Assembly: GCA_903868295.1 (NCBI GenBank)
Contig: CAIPUQ010000109.1
Location: forward strand, 1 to 24,587
DNA length: 24,587 nt
Origin: an uncultured Roseiflexaceae bacterium
GTDB taxonomy: Bacteria; Chloroflexota; Chloroflexia; Chloroflexales; Roseiflexaceae
Reading direction: 5' to 3'
The notes under the pieces were generated by a model. The model did not search any database, had not been told where the DNA came from, and worked only from the letters and a program-made list of their open reading frames with translations. How positions within the stretch are numbered: position 1 is the stretch's first letter; the number at the start of each line of letters is the position of its first letter. Below, one piece after another: positions 22,443-24,587 of the stretch. Position numbers and translations under genes: made by a program.

Positions 22443-24422
22443 ATGTATTACCTTCGCCTCAGCTTGGTCTTGGTAACCCTGGCACTCATCGCGATCCACC
22501 CACAATCCACTGCCGCCAAAGCGACCTTCTCGAGTGGCGCTTGTCTGGCAACTGCCCCCATTGATCGGACGGTCGATTGCGGCACGGTCACGCTCCCGCT
22601 CTCGGCCGATGTGCCGAACGGCACGCAGATTCAGCTCCCAATCATGATTGTGCGCAGCAGCGAGTCGAACAATAACCGGCCGCTGTTTTTGCTCCAGGGC
22701 GGCCCAGGCGGCAACACCATCGACACGTTTGTGTCGATCATCAATAAACCTTCGAGCGGGTTACCGACCGACCGTGATCTCATTCTGGTCGAGCAACGAG
22801 GCACAACCGAAACGACGCCGACGCTCAACTGTCCCGAATTGAGCGCACTCACTGCGGAACTGTACGCAACCCGGATGACGAACATCCAACGGACCGATCG
22901 CCAGATGCAGGCGTGGCAGGTGTGTGCAGACCGGTTGCGTGCGGCCGATGTCGATTTGTCGGCATTCAACAGCACCGCAAACGCAGACGACATCGCTGCG
23001 GTCGCCACCATGCTGGGACACGAGAGCATCGACCTGTACGGGGTCTCGTACGGCTCGCTGTTGGCACAGCATGTCGTTGCCCGGCACCCGACGCTCGTCC
23101 ATGCGTTGGTACTCGATGGTGTTGTCCCTATGACGGTCAATCCACAAACGCAGTGGATCGCCTCCCGTGAACAGTCGTTTGCGCATCTGTTTGCGGACTG
23201 CGCTGCTGACCCTGCGTGTAATGCACAATATCCTGAGTTATCAGCACGGTTACCACGATTGTTGGCGCAGCTGAACACACAACCCCTCTCCCTCGCGGTA
23301 ACCGATATCGCGACGGCTGCCACCCACACAATAGTCCTGAGTGGTGATGACGTTGCCGGCCTGTTGTTTCAAATGATGTACGACGACGAACTGGTCCAGT
23401 ATGTACCCATGCTCATCGATCAAATTGAGCGCGCCGATTTGGCTGCGTTCCGTAGCCTTGCAGGACTCTTTTTGTTCTATGACGGCATGAGCGAAGGGAT
23501 GCAGGCAACCACCACCTGCGCCGAAGAATCACTTCCTGCTGCGACTGACTACAATGTACCGGCGAACGGATTGTTCCCGCTCGAGGCCACCCTCGTTGCC
23601 GATGACATCGATTTCACGACGCGTTGGTGTGCTATTGCAGACGTCGAGCGCCTCGATGGAGCGGTGAAAACCATGTTGACCAGCGACGTCCCGACGTTGG
23701 TGAGCTCGGGACGATACGACCCGATCACCCCCGAATCCATGGTCGCCGCTGTGTTGCCTGGTTTGCGCAATGCCACCGCCATCGTGACGCCAAACGGGGC
23801 ACACGGGGCAATTTTGGGGAATGCCTGTGCTGCGAGCATCTTCCGAGCCTTTTTGGATGCCCCAGAGCAAACCCCCGACACGTCCTGTTTGGCAACACAA
23901 ACCACCGCATTTGCAACCACGCAGACCGTGACCCCAACCAATGCAGCAGCACAGCTCCTCAACGGAGCCAACCCCCTCGGCGCATATGGGTACCCCGCAC
24001 TCGCGGGCCTCGTGTGGTTGATCTTTTCGATGCTCATACGGCCCTTTGCATACCTCATACGACGCGTCCGTGGGATAGCTGCGCCGGCGTTTCGGATTCG
24101 GCTGTTTCATGTCGTGCAATTGTTTGTGGCAATCGCGGCACTGACGTACCTCGGTGGCGTAACCTACATCCTCTACGACAGTGCGATTGTCCAAAACAGT
24201 GTTGCGTTCCTCTTTGGTATCCCCCGTACGCTCCAAGGATACAGTCTGTTGTTGTGGGCATTCCCAGCGATTGTCGGTGTCTATCTGCTGTTTTGGGTAC
24301 GCGTCTTGGCAGCGCGAGAGCAAACACTCCTGGGGTTTGTCTATGCACTGAGCATTGCGCTCGCCGCCGGTAGTCTTCTTGCAGGGTTCTACGCAACCGG
24401 TCTGTATGCGGTGCAGCTCTAA
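22443..24422 (+). CDS. Secreted alpha/beta hydrolase (TAP-like) fused to a four-helix membrane domain
   Basis: A 659-residue two-part protein. A signal peptide (about 1-24, ending STAAKA) leads to an alpha/beta hydrolase of the tripeptidyl aminopeptidase/proline iminopeptidase-like group: oxyanion region LLQGGPGGN (83-91), EQRGT (117-121), nucleophile Ser202 in GVSYGS, Asp426 in SSGRYDPITP and His454 in PNGAHG. The C-terminal TAP-like segment is complete. From about residue 515 four hydrophobic helices follow (517-535, 555-575, 597-617, 631-652), which ordinary TAP enzymes lack. The hydrolase should face outward. The ATG at 22443 is used because an upstream TTG (22416) has no better site and would place extra residues before the signal peptide; the Shine-Dalgarno signal is weak either way. 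The next gene starts at its stop (TAATG). Confidence 0.85.
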   Translation: MYYLRLSLVLVTLALIAIHPQSTAAKATFSSGACLATAPIDRTVDCGTVTLPLSADVPNGTQIQLPIMIVRSSESNNNRPLFLLQGGPGGNTIDTFVSIINKPSSGLPTDRDLILVEQRGTTETTPTLNCPELSALTAELYATRMTNIQRTDRQMQAWQVCADRLRAADVDLSAFNSTANADDIAAVATMLGHESIDLYGVSYGSLLAQHVVARHPTLVHALVLDGVVPMTVNPQTQWIASREQSFAHLFADCAADPACNAQYPELSARLPRLLAQLNTQPLSLAVTDIATAATHTIVLSGDDVAGLLFQMMYDDELVQYVPMLIDQIERADLAAFRSLAGLFLFYDGMSEGMQATTTCAEESLPAATDYNVPANGLFPLEATLVADDIDFTTRWCAIADVERLDGAVKTMLTSDVPTLVSSGRYDPITPESMVAAVLPGLRNATAIVTPNGAHGAILGNACAASIFRAFLDAPEQTPDTSCLATQTTAFATTQTVTPTNAAAQLLNGANPLGAYGYPALAGLVWLIFSMLIRPFAYLIRRVRGIAAPAFRIRLFHVVQLFVAIAALTYLGGVTYILYDSAIVQNSVAFLFGIPRTLQGYSLLLWAFPAIVGVYLLFWVRVLAAREQTLLGFVYALSIALAAGSLLAGFYATGLYAVQL

Positions 24423-24587
24423 TGCACACGCTCCGTTCACGCGCACGGTGGCTCGCAGTGTGTGGCGCTTTGGTGGTGATCCTTGCCGGTGCAGTTCCAA
24501 CCGCACATGCGCGTGGGTGGTCGATTCACCATCGAGCAATGCACCCAACGGCATATCGCGACATTGCGGCACACGCAGACGTGCCGC
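24422..24587 (+). CDS. Exported protein, N-terminus only (cut by the window end)
   Basis: An ATG at 24422 overlaps the TAA of the hydrolase gene by one base (TAATG) and opens a frame that runs 55 codons to the window edge without a stop. It begins MHTLRSRARWLAVCGALVV, a basic then hydrophobic signal peptide with a likely cleavage near PTAHA (about residues 26-30). The mature part visible is too short to assign. The coupling says it belongs to the same envelope operon. Confidence 0.65.
   Translation, partial: MHTLRSRARWLAVCGALVVILAGAVPTAHARGWSIHHRAMHPTAYRDIAAHADVP

Overview
The window is 24.6 kb of dense bacterial chromosome with no tRNA, rRNA, CRISPR array, insertion sequence or phage gene that I could recognise. 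Genes are tightly packed, many are translationally coupled (ATGA, GTGA or TAATG overlaps), Shine-Dalgarno sites are good, and near-perfect short-loop hairpins separate the transcription units. The gene mix suggests a Chloroflexota-like bacterium: a TopA with zinc ribbons and a long Lys/Ala tail, an HtrA with a Pro/Ala/Thr linker, a bacterial eIF-2B-like protein, and large membrane glycosyltransferase-like proteins. This assignment is from gene content only and is tentative.

Left part (1-6893). A plus-strand operon enters from the left edge: the C-terminal part of a monomeric sarcosine oxidase-family flavoenzyme, a D-lyxose isomerase-type cupin, and a fumarylacetoacetate hydrolase-family enzyme. 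It ends at a hairpin (2108-2138) facing a minus-strand operon that reads DsbA-like protein, GNAT acyltransferase, enolase-superfamily N-succinylamino acid racemase/o-succinylbenzoate synthase, P-loop kinase. The racemase and GNAT pair resembles the known D- to L-amino acid conversion pathway. Upstream of it lies an FGGY sugar kinase. The theme is small-molecule catabolism of sugars, sugar acids and amino acids.

Middle part (6941-10068). A minus-strand HtrA protease is divergent from a plus-strand pair, an eIF-2B/ribose-1,5-bisphosphate isomerase-like protein and a membrane-anchored glucosaminidase-like protein. The latter ends at a 15-bp hairpin.

Minus-strand housekeeping operon (10102-17071). 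In transcription order: topA, comEA-like DNA-binding protein, pyruvate kinase, an exported membrane protein of unknown function, and a secreted clan GH-A-like glycosidase. A strong promoter precedes topA. A long hairpin that pairs fully only as minus-strand RNA lies between topA and comEA, directly against the comEA ribosome binding site.

Right part (17072-24587). A 533-bp AT-rich divergent intergenic region carries promoters and a diverged direct repeat. It leads into a plus-strand operon of two large polytopic glycosyltransferase-like proteins, a secreted alpha/beta hydrolase fused to a four-helix membrane domain, and the start of another exported protein cut by the window edge. This looks like a cell-envelope operon and is the least understood part. 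I found no clear defence system or undescribed machine. The best leads are the hydrolase-membrane fusion operon, the topA-upstream repeat, and the topA-comEA RNA hairpin.
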